Source: Loripinus fragilis (Eukaryota; Mollusca; Bivalvia; Lucinida; Lucinidae). From it: a stretch of DNA of 64,000 nt. This document shows, piece by piece, positions 36,961 to 48,140 of the stretch. Every line of letters begins with the position of its first letter. Position 1 is the stretch's first letter. Made by a program: the position numbers and the translations under genes. The stretch lies in NCBI GenBank assembly GCA_964019695.1, contig OZ026520.1, positions 22,706,130 to 22,770,129 on the forward strand. The letters are read 5' to 3'. The notes below the pieces were generated by a model, which did not search any database, was not told the origin of the DNA, and saw only the letters and a program-made list of their open reading frames with translations.

Positions 36961-38790
36961 AAACAGAAGTCAAAAATTGTTTTATTATATAATAAATTTA
37001 TCGTATGCATTTCCTGCCATTTTAGGCCATTAAAACGTTGACGTTACGGATGGATCATGCGAAATTACTTGACGTTCTGACGTCACTTCCCGTAAGCCAG
37101 TCAATATTACCTCGCGCCGTGTGCTTTGCAACGTCACGTCCGGCAAGCCATGCAATATGTGGTTTTATTGACTCGAGTGGATATGTATCTGGGCCAATCA
37201 GAAGATATTTATTTATAGATTATATAATAATTGGTTTTATAGCTCATCTGATCTATAATAGTATACCAACGACTACAACGTCCGTCCATCCGTCAACATT
37301 TTCAAACCCCTTTTTCTCTTAAACTTCTGGGCCAATTAAACTCAATTTTTTTACGGAGACTTCTTTAATGGCAGGAACAAAGGTTTGAACAAATGGTCAT
37401 GATCACATGATCAAGATGGCCGCCACGCCCATATATGGTAAAAACCCTTCGAAAATCTTCTCCAGAACCAGCATACTGATGACCTTGGGACTTGGTATGT
37501 GGCATCGGGCTTCAGACTCTATGATGGTTCTGACTTAGAGACTTATCTATTGATGAGATGGGTAGGGGCCTGATGCTTTGGCTGTTTGTCGGGCCCACCG
37601 GGGTTTACCTGTTGGATTTCTTTTGCTCCTGTATTCAGTTTTATGTACTGTTGAGTCCTTACCTTTTTATATCTTGATTTATATGTTCTAGGAGATGATG
37701 CATGGATAGGTTAGGGGTCTTTCTTACAAACTAAACTTATATGTGTCTTGATCCACATCTGAACTAAGGGTGAGGTTGGCGCCGTGAAACCGATTTAAGC
37801 CCTCCAGTAAAATGTTTTCACTGACCGTTCCAAGGCGGTTAACTTACTTTTGGAGCATTTGTGTTATTTATGTCTTGTGTTTGTCATTCTTTCGCGTCTG
37901 TTCATTGCTGCCTTGTGGTCACCTGCGAGGAAAGGGCTGACGTCTTGGCTCATGTTTGTGATGTTTAATTTTGTTTTGTCACTCCCTATGTGGTATCCTG
38001 GGTCAGGTGTGGTACTTGATTGTATCGATTCCTGATCTTTGCCGCCTTTCTTACGTTGTAATGTCTATCAAGTTTGTCCAAATGATGATCCTAGGTTGAC
38101 CTTTATCTACTTACCGTCAAGGTCAAAGTTGCTTCCTAATGCATTCAAATGGGGGGACTTGATTTTTTGAAAGCTGTTGAAACCAAAGTCATTATACTAA
38201 TTAGATATGTTTAGCCTTATGAGACAATGCAAATAAGTCACAAAGCGTAATGTTGACATTTGATTTTTCAGGTAGGTCGCGCATATTTGATTCCCTCAAT
38301 ATATCAAAATAGATTTTTCTCACAAATCATTGAGCCAATTGAACTCAATCTTTATATGGAGACTATTTAATAGGGTAGAAGACCGATAATTTATACAAAA
38401 AGGTTTGGTCATACGACTAAGATGGCCACCACGCTCATATATGATAAACATACTTTAAAGAGTTTCTCCAGAACCAGAAAGTTGATGAACTTTGGACTTG
38501 GTATGTATCTTTTTCAAAGGATGATCCTAAGTTGACCTTTAACTACTTTATGGCAAAGTCAGATGTGTTACCTATGTGCTTTCAAGTAGAATTAACTTGA
38601 AACTTTATTTTTAGTTAATTATGAAGCTAATGTCATTATACTAACTAGATATGAGGTCAATGTTGATCTTTGACTTTTGAGCCAATCAATATATCTAAAT
38701 ATATTTTTCGCATTAGCCACAAGGCCAATTGAACAAATATCATACGGGACATCCATTAGCTGAGACAATGTATTTTGACTTTAAGGTCTA
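36961..38790. repeat. Dispersed repeats, including a Penelope-like 3' end (37508-38050)
   Basis: 37508-38050 matches 46505-47055 (CAGACTCTATGATGGTTC, GGGCCCACCGGGGTTTACC, GGTTGGCGCCGT, TTGATTGTATCGATTCCTGA). The flanking parts (37320-37500, 38060-38790) contain another family with AAGATGGCC(G/A)CCACGC, TTCTCCAGAACCAG and GATCCTA(A/G)GTTGACCTTT, also seen at 39570-39716, 42130-42370 and 48300-48600. No intact gene. Confidence 0.75.
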
Positions 38791-39555
38791 TGTATTGTCG
38801 TATTTTTTTTGACCCTGAAGTTCAATGGTAGTGACCTTTGCTAATTTTGTCTCGCACCTGTTATCGATAGTTTTCGCTAAATATACGGGAATAAATTAGG
38901 TTTTCTGAAATTCAATGTATCATAACGGTAATAATATGACTATATAGTCCGCTGTGGTGTAGTTCTTATCATAGAGAAGGTAAGTTTGAATCTTGCAAGG
39001 AGTTTGTGTTTTCCAGTAAATTAGCTTCTATGTACTGACATGACGGAAAACTCTAGAAAAGCGTGAATATGCTTAATTCTGGGCAATTGTGTATATGTAC
39101 ACGTGGTAGTCGCTAGTAAATCGAGACTGTTTTGCCTAAGAGCCAAGATTGGTTGTCTGACATTCTTGATTTACTAGCAATTACAGTGTTATCCTTTGTA
39201 CATTAAAAAAAAAACAAAAAAAAACAACATCATTTTCTCGCTTTCCTGTGTTTAGCGCATACCGTCATCGTATTCTCGCTTTACTGTTTAAGCGCATACC
39301 GTTCCTAACAGGAAAAAAATAAAAAGAATCGCTCCTCGTTAGATTCGAACTTACCTTCTATACGCTACGAGTCCTGCGCCTCACCCACTACACCACAGCA
39401 GACGATCAAGTCGAATCGTGCTACTTATATCAGACATTCCATTCAAATAATCAAATTAGCTCCGTATATTCGGCGAAAACTACCGATAACAGATCAGAGA
39501 TAAAATTAACATATTCCACGCCCTTTGAGCTTCAGGGTCAAAAAATACGACAATA
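38791..39555. mobile_element. Foldback element whose arms carry tRNA-like (pol III) sequences
   Basis: The left arm (38791 to about 39005) and right arm (about 39330-39555) are inverted copies: TTGACCCTGAAG, CTGTTATCGATAGTTTTCGC and GCTGTGGTGTAG recur in reverse complement. Each arm contains a tRNA-like stretch with an A-box-like TGGTGTAGTGGGTG (best on the minus strand of the right arm) and B-box-like AAGTTCGAATC. A smaller inverted pair (TAGTAAATC/GATTTACTA) sits in the middle. Confidence 0.75.
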
Positions 39556-39719
39556 ACATGACAAAATAGCTGCCATACCCATAAACGGTAAACTGCCTTT
39601 AAAATTTATCTGTGCCAGAACGAAAGAGTCAACGACCCTGTGCTTTAGTATGTAGCCCCGTGGATGTGGGTTTATAATGTACATGTATGTTTCACAAGTG
39701 ATCCTAAGTTTACCTTTGT

Positions 39720-41362
39720 TCGATAATAATTTACTAATCGAACAAAATTCTGGCTTTAAAAGGAAAGATTCTACAGTAAATCAACTTTTAAAAATTGTTC
39801 ATCAAATATATCAGGATATTAATAGCGGCAAAGATACTTGCCTCGTTTTCTTGGATGTATCAAAGGCATTCGATAAGGTGTGGCACAAGGGCCTTTTATT
39901 CAAACTACGTCAGCTTAGAAACGCTGGTACTCTCTATGATTGGTAAGAGCATTATCTTACCGCTAGATCTCAAAAGGTTGTGATAAATGGCATATTCTCC
40001 TCATTAAAATACCTCCAAACTGGCGTTCCTCAGGGTTCAATTTTAGGACCATTACTATTTTTGATTTACATACATGATATAATAAATGGCCTGCAATGAA
40101 ATGTCAACATGTTTGCTGATGACACTTCCATTCAAAAATGCCTGGACAACTATGAAGCTTTCCAAGTAATAAACGACGATCTGCACAAAATTTATTTTTT
40201 ATGGTTCGCAATGGTTAATTTCATTTAATGCATTAAAAACTGAATATATCATAATATCCAAGAGAAAAACACGTGGAAGACATCCTGACTTATTTTAAAT
40301 GATACCAAAATCACTGAAGCAAATCATCACAAACATTTGGGATTAATAATAAGCAATACAATGTCTTGGTCTTACCATATAAATGAAATACTTTCTAAAG
40401 CGGAAAAAGACTCTCAATTATGCGAAGGTCAAAACATATCCTTCCAAGAAGTTGTCTTGATAAGCTATATAAAAGCATGATACGCCCATTACTTGATTAT
40501 TGTTATGTAATTTATGATTCTTGTACCATGTATGAAAGCGAACGACTTGGCAAACTACAAAGGAAAGCCAGTTTATTATGCACTGTGCTTTTAGATTAAG
40601 AATCACTAGTAATGAAAAAATATTAAAAGAATTAGGGTGGTCAAAGTTGGCAAACAGGAGAACAAATCACAGGCTTGTTTTATTTTATAAAATACTAAAT
40701 AATTTGGCCCCTCAATACCTAAAACGTTTATGTAACTTAACATCACATAATACAAACAATTATCTGCTCCGAAGAAACAACTACTTCCTCGTACCAACTA
40801 TACATAGGGAATCGTTTTCTAAATCTGTTTTCCAAAAACAATTCGAGGTTGGAATAACTTAGCAAATAGCATAAAGCAATCACAGTCGTTGACTATTTTT
40901 AAAGCCAAAATTAAATCCTTGTATGAGCCACTGGTTCAAAACAAATTGTATTGTTATGGCAATGGCCTCAGTAAAGTGAATCATTGTAGAATACGTCTAG
41001 GTCTTAGCCACTTAAATTCACATTTGCATCACTATAATCTTATCGACTATCCCAGTTGTTCAAATCCCGAATGTGGAAGAACCACAGAATCTGGAGCGCA
41101 TTATTTTCTTAGTTGTCCCCGATACAACAACGAAAGACGCGTATTGTTCGAAAGTTTATCACGTAAGCTATTTCCAAACGTAAAGTACAACATACTTATC
41201 GTATTAATGCCTGATCATATATGTACAATTTTACTAGAAGGCTCCGAAGATGTTTCATATGAAGAAAATACTTCGATTTTTGATGAGGTGTTCAAATATA
41301 TAGACTTAACACAGCGGTTTAGTACTTTTGAAGATATGTTTGACACCTCAACAGATAATTAA
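39720..41362 (+). pseudogene. LINE reverse transcriptase, C-terminal half, degraded
   Basis: Three main open pieces: about 39720-39946 (RT palm with the first catalytic Asp in FLDVSKAFD), about 40010-40130 ([17 protein letters not shown]) and 40578-41362 with a frame change near 40855. The last holds a Cys/His motif C-x4-C ... ES-x2-H-x4-C found at the C-terminus of CR1/Jockey-type proteins. At least three stops or frameshifts separate the pieces. Confidence 0.85.
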
Positions 41363-41861
41363 CTCCTCGCTCATACAAATATACGAGTTCTGAGTGCCGC
41401 TGAGGAATCCTCGTCCTGGGCCCAGAATTACAATGCCTCCTTGGAGTTAGGCAGGACTTGGGCTAAGTTTTGATATTTCAACATGGTATATTAAATGTAA
41501 AATAAATTGCCTGGATCAATGCGATATTTGTGGTCAAAGATTCAGAAAAATTAAATCTATTTTGATTTTGGTTCTTCGCGTCCTGAAGGATCGATGCTTA
41601 ACTTGGGTCTTCCTTGACTCTATGGAGGCATTGTAATTCCAAGCCCTGGTCATTATCTTCTTATCTGTGTGCGTGTATGGTTGTGTCAGCATTGCTAACT
41701 TTGTTAGATACCTTAAAAACGCGTTATTGGCACTATTGGGGCAACGTACGATATCGCACACTGGTTCTTTAATTTACTGCTTCAACATGGGGTGACTGCT
41801 CTTTTTTCCTTTCCCTACACTTTTACATTCTCTTGTTTGTATTTGTCTGTTTGTCTGTCCA

Positions 41862-41863
41862 TC

Positions 41864-41922
<59 letters not shown>

Positions 41923-42000
41923 TGATGTCTGTCTGTCTGTCTGTCTGTCTATGTGTCTGTCTGGCTATGTGTCTCTGTGTTTGTCTGTCTGTATGTCTTT
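41862..42000. repeat. (GT)n and (CTGT)n microsatellite in LINE 3' UTR
   Basis: About 28 GT units are followed by CTGT repeats. Open frames through it (CVCVCV...) are artefacts. Confidence 0.95.
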
Positions 42001-42996
42001 ATGTATTATGTATATATGTATGTTGTCTTAATTGTAATAAATGTCTGTAAATTGTTACATGTAAGGAGACCAACTAGTAGCCCCAGGGCTGTTTGGAATC
42101 CTTGTAAAATAAATAAAGAATTAAATTAAAAGTTTACCTTGATCTACTTTGCGATAAGGTCAAACGTGTTTCTGAATGTGTTGCTATGGGAAAATCATTG
42201 AAGAGATGATTTTTCGATACTGTTGCAGCCAAAGTCATAATACTTACTTAATATTTACTGACTTTGTGTTACCAAAGTCATGGTTGACATTTGACCTTTC
42301 AGCCAAGGTAGTGCTTATTTGATAGCAAACACATTTTCTCAGATATCAGAGGGTCAGTTAATGTCAAATTTCACATGGAGCATGCGTTTGGTGTGACAAC
42401 GCATGCAAAGGTGATGCGCGTGCGTCGTGCAACTAACAGCTGATTTCTTTCTCGTCTCAGAAATAATTCTGAAAACAGTGCATTATAGCAACCAGGTCTA
42501 GGTTTTTGTGGTCAAATTGTTTGTATTTGCATTTCTGTAGGTTTCTATCGCTCATTTGGTGAGAACTGTGCAGCGAGAATTCTTAGCTGATGTTTCTTTG
42601 TTGTTTAATTTCCCATAACTGTATGATGTAAGCGGCCATTATGTTTATGATTTCTTGATGACTTTAGCGACATACCATCCATGGAAGAAAAAAATAGATA
42701 AACAAAAGCTGAAAACATGATAACAGGTTTGTTTCTGCCATTGTTTATACCCTGGGAGTACTGAGACATGTCCAAACTCCCATAGGTCACCATGGGAGAT
42801 CATTTATAGGCTTGCTAGGCCATGCATTTGACAAAAAAACTTGGAAAATGATTGGATCACATGCAAAGCTACCATACTGAAATAAACCAAGTGGCATATT
42901 TATCAGAAAAAGGCACACACGGCTGATCTTTCATACCTATGTATGCTCCTTATATCACTATCTTCAGATATTCAAACCATCCCTGGTCCGACTGAC

Positions 42997-43825
42997 TACC
43001 CCTGCGGAACTTGTGCCATTGAGGTACAAAATACCGACCCGGCTCTTGAATGTGACAATTGCGGTCAGTGGTTCCACATACAGTAGGGACAAAACGCTTA
43101 TGATGATTGGGAAAACACAGACTGCTCATTCTCATGGATTTGCTCCGGATGTGGGAAGTTTCATTTACTTCAAGAAACAGTTACAGCATCCTTTCAGAGG
43201 AATCTTCCGATTCTCCATACCAAGCTCACCTTCGCTGCCGAGGCCTAATGCAAATAAAACATTTCAAAATAAAATTTATAATCTTAAAGTATTGAATATA
43301 AACTGCCGGTCAATAGTTAATAAGAAAGCAGAATTCTATGCTCTTCTTGACAAGCACAAAACGGACATAGTGGTAGGTACTGAGTCCTGGCTAACCCTAA
43401 ACCACATTGACAGTGAGGTCTTTCCAAAGTCTCTTGGTTTTGCCCTGTTCAAACAGGATAGGGAGCTGGGTACAAGTGGTGGTGGAGTCTTTATACTGGT
43501 CAAAGATACTCCTATTGCCTCAGAACAGAAACAACTGAAAACAGAATGCGAGATTATATTGGTCAATTTTGAAATGACCACAATCAAGCCCTTGTACGTG
43601 GCTGTCTATTACAAACAAAGAGATGGGGACAACCAAAGTGCAGCTGAACTCAGACGATCTTTGGAGCTCGTCCATTTACTTAAAGGTAACACATGGCTCC
43701 TAGGTGACTTTGATTATCCCAAATTCTCCTGGGACCAGGATCATGTGCCCACTATGAAGTCGGGATCCAGCCTCCCTACACACTATGATGACTTTGTTTC
43801 CTTACTTGATGACTTCAGCCTATAA
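42997..43825 (+). pseudogene. LINE ORF2 start: PHD finger plus APE-type endonuclease, degraded
   Basis: From 42997 the frame reads YPCGTCA ... CDNCGQWFH ... WICSGCG, a Cys4-His-Cys3 PHD-like finger with a stop (TAG) at about 43084. After a frame change, the endonuclease shows LNINCRSIVNKKAEF, GTESWLT, GGGVFILVKD and LLGDFDYPKFSWD, matching the N, E and GDFN-type motifs of exonuclease/endonuclease/phosphatase nickases. A chromatin-reading finger before the nickase could guide target choice; that is inference. Confidence 0.8.
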
Positions 43826-44137
43826 CTGTAGATGGTAAGTGAACACGCAAGAGGCGAAATATCCTGGATATTTTTTTTAACATCAAACCCTACCTTTGTA
43901 AATTACTATTGAAATACACCCTGGCTTTACTGATCATGATATGTTACACTCTATAAAAAACAAACTGGGAAGGTTTCAAGTCATACACTAGATCAAGCTG
44001 TGATAAAATCCTGAAAAAAAAAACATGATATTAAAGATGTAGAAGACATTTGGCTCTCTCTCAAAACAGTCATTGATAAAGGTATTGGCCAGTTTGTCCC
44101 TAAAAAGAAATTTGGTTCAAAAAGAAAGTAAGAAAGA

Positions 44138-44168
44138 CGGCAAAGATCAGGAATCGATACAATCAATC
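44138..44168 (-). repeat. Short Penelope-like 3'-end fragment inside the LINE
   Basis: GGCAAAGATCAGGAATCGAT followed by ACAATCA is the reverse complement of the terminal part of the repeat family at 47025-47050, with a TTTCTTACTTTC tail. It is an extremely 5'-truncated copy. Confidence 0.75.
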
Positions 44169-44689
44169 GATACAAGTCTTCCATGGATTACCCAACATAT
44201 TAAGCCGCTGATCTGTAAGCAAGATAGTATCTTCCAGAAACAGAAGAAAGGACACCCCAGAGACAGACGCCACTTTAAGGAGGTAAAACAACTTGTTCAG
44301 TCCAAAATAAGGACTACATATATAATTACCTTAAATCGGTACTACGCCTCAGTGATGAAGAGAGTAACATTGAAACAGACTCAGACAAACAGAAATTTGC
44401 GTGGAATAAAATGTTCGCCCTGATAAAAAAAATGCTAAAAAGGACTCCCAAGGTGGTTTCCTTCTAAAGGACAAAGATTCTGGTAACACATTTTCTCAAA
44501 ATAACGATAAAGCTACCTGATTGAATGAACAATTTCAGTCCATATTCTCAAAACTATCACCTGTCAAGCTTAGCCAATTATGCATAGATAAACTTAAAGA
44601 CTATTTTTCTGTCCGTATACATAAAAGATTCCAATGCATCTACCCTAAAATGCCTGAAATCCACATTGTCCTGAAATGTACTCTCAAAC

Positions 44690-45095
44690 CTTAAAGCAGA
44701 CGAAGCCGCAGGTCCAGATGGTATTACACCTATTATCCTGAAAGAACTTAGAGAGGAAATCACACCAGTCATTCAACTACTTTTCCAAAAGTCAATATCT
44801 ACGGGTAAGAATCCGTCAGACAAGACAAAAGCCAATTTTAGCCCGGTTTTTGAGAAGGGAATTAAAACTGATCCTGCCATTTGCAGGCCCATCTCCTTAA
44901 CTTGTATATTATGCAAGGTGATGGAGCGTATAATTGCATCTAAGCTCACTCAGCATCTCAACCAACATAATGTACTCTATGATCTCCAGCATGGTTTTCG
45001 AGAAGGGAGATCATGTGAAACCCAACTTATTCAGCTTGTTGAAAACCTGAGCAGGCAACTAGAAACATGTAAACAAGTTGACCTTGCAAGCAGCC
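44690..45095 (+). pseudogene. LINE reverse transcriptase, N-terminal part
   Basis: Reads KADEAAGPDGITPIILKEL, CRPISLTCILCKVMERIIA and LQHGFREGRSCETQL, the RT fingers region of CR1/Jockey-type elements. It breaks at 45095, where the nested element begins. Confidence 0.85.
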
Positions 45096-45099
45096 TTCT

Positions 45100-47062
45100 T
45101 TAAGTGAGAGGGTGATTGTTGATGGGCATGGTTGTCATACAGCCCTACATTTTGGTGTCAAAGCTAAAGAAAATCAAAACAAAGTTCCTACGTTGTACTG
45201 GTTACCTAAACTCCATAAAAAACCCTATAAATCAAGATTTATTACTCATTCTAGTTCTTGTACGACAACAGAACTTTCTAAATTGTTAACCTCGTGTCTT
45301 ACAGCTGTTAAAAAACATGTTATCAAATATTGTGAAAAGGTATATGAGAGATCCGGTAAAAACCTATTTTGGTCTATTAAAAATTCAGGTGAAATTTTAG
45401 ATAAACTTAAAGCTAGAGATTTCAATGCGATCAGTTTGTCTACTTATGATTTTTCTACTCTTTACACTACTTTACCTCATAATTTAATTAAAGATAAACT
45501 CATTGATTTTATTGAAAGAACCTTCCAGAGAGAAGGCTCTCCTTACCTTGCATGTTATGACAGAAATGCATTTTTTACTTCAGAAAAACCTAAAAAATAT
45601 CATGCATGGTCGTGTCAAAATGTATGTGATGCGCTGACCTTTTTGTTGTACAACATTTTTATTCGATTTGGCACCAAGCTCTATAGACAAGTAGTTGGGA
45701 TTCCTATGGGCACTTATTTTGCTCCCCTGGTTGCAGATTTATTCCTGTTTTGTTATGAGAGGGACTTTATGATGTCTCTTTCTGATGATAAGCAGGCTGA
45801 TGCTATTGATGCGTTTAACACTACTTCCAGATATTTGGACGATATTTTAAATATTCATAATGTTTATTTTGATAATATGGTTAGTCAAATATACCCTTCA
45901 GAGCTCCAACTTAATAAAGCCAATGCCTCTGATACCGAAGCCGCATTTTTAGACTTACATTTGTCAATTTATAATGATATTGTTTCTACCAAAATTTATG
46001 ATAAACGTGACGACTTTGATTTTGAAATTGTCAATTTCCAATTTTTAATGGTGATGTTCCTCGTTCTACATCCTATGGAGTCTATATCTCTCAACTCATT
46101 CGTTTTGCTAGAGCATCTAGCTATGTTGATGACTTCAACACTCGCAATAGATTGATAACTCAGAAACTTCTTAAACAAGGCTATTGGTATCATAAACTTT
46201 GCAAAACATTTTCAAAATTTTATAGACGATACTATGATTTGATTTCTAAATTCCAAGTTGGACTTAAATCTCTCTTGCGCCAAGGACTTTCCGAACCTGA
46301 TTCCTATGGTGACTTGGTGTATAAATTGAAGAAGATTGTTGGCTCTAATAATTTTTCAGCGCAGTTCATTAAAATAATTTCCCATCATAAAAAGATTGGC
46401 TATAACATTAATGTATTGCAACAGACTGCATGCTTAGTAGTCAACCCAATCACGGTTGGCAACTTTGCTTTCCTCTTTAATTGCACGCCGGTGGGTCAGA
46501 CTTCAGACTCTATGATGGTTCCGACCTAAAGACTTATCTATTGATGAGATGGTAGGGGCCTGATGCTTTGGCTGTTTGTCGGGCCCACCGGGGTTTACCT
46601 GTTGGATTTCTTTTGCTCCGGTATTCAGTTTAATTTACTGTTGAGTCCTTATCCTTGCTTTATCTCCTTGTTATATCTTGATTTATATGTTTTAGGAGAT
46701 GATGCATTGATAAGTTAGGGGTCTTTCATGCAAACAAAATATCTATGTGTCTTGATCCACATCTGAATTAAGGGTGAGGTTGGCGCCGTTAAACTGGTTT
46801 AAGCCCTCCAGTAAAATATTTTACTGAATGTTCCAAGGCGGTACTTCTTTTGTGGATCTTTTATGTTTTTCTTCTGTCTTGTGTTTGCTATGTCTTTGTG
46901 CGCTTCTGTTTATATGTGCTTTGTGGTCATCTGCTGGGAAAGGGCTGACCTCTTGGCTCTCGTTTGTGGTGTCTTCTGTGAGTTTGTCACTTTCCCATTG
47001 GTATCCTGGGTCAGGTGTGGTACTTGATTGTATCGATTCCTGATCTTTGCACCCTACTTACT
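45100..47062 (+). mobile_element. Penelope-like element inserted in the LINE
   Basis: Contains an RT pseudogene and about 530 bp of 3' UTR ending TGATCTTTGCACCCTACTTAC. The 3' part recurs at 37508-38050, 51420-51645, 58255-58345 (minus), 44138-44168 (minus) and 15189-15296 (minus, inside Polinton 2). The 5' end is truncated. Confidence 0.85.
45112..46529 (+). pseudogene. Penelope-like reverse transcriptase, one frameshift
   Basis: RT with motifs PTLYWLPKLHKKPYKSRFI, STYDFSTLYTTLPH (motif A), VGIPMGTYFAPLVADLFLF (motif B) and RYLDDILNI (YLDD box, motif C). A one-base loss near 46048 shifts the frame; the C-terminal part continues to 46529 (FSAQFIKIISHHKKIGYNIN, ACLVVNPITV). The WLPKLHK and YLDD signatures suit Penelope-like elements; a GIY-YIG endonuclease is not visible. 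The N-terminus is missing. Confidence 0.8.
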
Positions 47063-47067
47063 TTACT

Positions 47068-48140
47068 TATTCTGCTAGACAATAGTATGGCTTTTGACAA
47101 AGTAATCCGTCCTAAACTCTTATTAAAACTTTCACAGCATGGAGTAAAAGGAAATACTCTATACTGGATTAGAGATTTCCTGGTAGGTCGAACCAAGGCT
47201 GTGGTGCTTGAGGGGGAGAGCTCATACGAGGTTCCTGTCACATCTGGCGTGCCCCAGGGATCTGTTCGTGGGCCTCTCCTCTTCTTTCTCTATATAAACG
47301 ACCTATCACAAAGTATACAAGCCCAGGTAAAACGTTTTGCCGATGACACGGCTGTCTATCTAACAGTTGGATCTTCAGACAATATGGAAACCCTTTAAGC
47401 ATGCCCTCAATACCTTACAGGAATGGGAGCTGGCGTGGGGCATGGAATTTAACCCAAGCAAATTTCAGGTGCTCCACATTACAAGGTTAAAACATCCATT
47501 GAACACCCAGTACTCCCGTCATGGGCAGGTACTTGAGGCAACAGACACAGCAAAATATCACTAAGGATCTTAGCTGGAAAGACCACATCAGCTCAATAAC
47601 TGCGAAAGGAAACAGGACCCTGGGTTTTGTAAAACGAAACGTTAGGACCAACAACGAAAAGGTAAAAGAATTGGCCTACAAAACATTAGTTTGCCCTCAA
47701 ATTGAGCATGCCTCCCCAGTCTGGTCACCCACACAAAGCATAACATAGATTAAATTGTAATGACCCAAAAAAGGGCAGCTAGATGGGTCAAAAACCAATC
47801 CTCCCCATATGAAAGTGTCACTAACATGCTGAGTGAGCTTGGTTAGAGGTCACTGGAAGACCGACGAATTGATGCCCGGCCGATAATGTTCTACAAAATT
47901 GTCCATGGCTAATTTGTGATTCAACTTCCTGCATACTTTGATAAACCCCAAAGATATACTCGCCACATGCACCCGCTTTGATTTAGGCAGATACACACTG
48001 CTGCCAGCTATTTCCAATATTCCTTTTATCCTGCATCAGTAGTTCTATGGAAAAGACTCCCCTCTGAAGTTGTCCTTTTGGAAGAGTTTGACTCCTTCAA
48101 GGAAGGCGTCTGCAAGATCAACCGGTCACCTTAATTTAAA
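47068..48140 (+). pseudogene. LINE reverse transcriptase, C-terminal part after the insertion
   Basis: Continues the RT: LLDNSMAFDKVIRPKLLLKL, TSGVPQGSVRGPLLFFLYIN, RFADDTAVYLTV, EWELAWGMEFNPSK, CPQIEHASPVWSPT, then a block resembling RRAARWV ... SLEDRR ... FYKI to about 48140. Several frameshifts and stops. Confidence 0.85.

Larger units (their letters stand above)
39717..42129 (+). mobile_element. 5'-truncated CR1-like LINE with 11-bp target duplication
   Basis: Flanked by AAGTTTACCTT at 39706-39716 and 42130-42140. It starts within the reverse transcriptase (FLDVSKAFDKVWH near 39855, [13 protein letters not shown] near 40023, FADDTS near 40112) and continues through thumb/C-terminal conserved segments (LGWSKLANRR; CSNPECGRTTESGAHYFLSC) to a 3' UTR and an A/T-rich tail (AAATAAATAAAG). 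Stops and frameshifts make it dead. It inserted into an older dispersed repeat that resumes at 42130. Confidence 0.9.
42997..48140 (+). mobile_element. CR1-like LINE, disrupted, split by a nested Penelope-like element
   Basis: In order: PHD-like finger (42997-43170), endonuclease (about 43245-43825), RT fingers/palm start (about 44690-45095), then the insertion (about 45100-47062). The RT resumes at about 47068 with LLDNSMAFDKV, VPQGSVRGPLLF and FADDTAVYL, and the C-terminal block runs to about 48140. The protein sense breaks off after KQVDL at 45095 and resumes with the next expected residues, which locates the insertion. Many stops. Confidence 0.85.

Noticed and set aside
39330..39405. Possible tRNA gene (minus strand)
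   Set aside because: A- and B-box-like sequences are present but the cloverleaf is poor and the sequence is part of a foldback arm; read as SINE-derived.
41792..42031. 79-aa frame rich in Cys and Val
   Set aside because: Produced by the (GT)n and (CTGT)n microsatellite.
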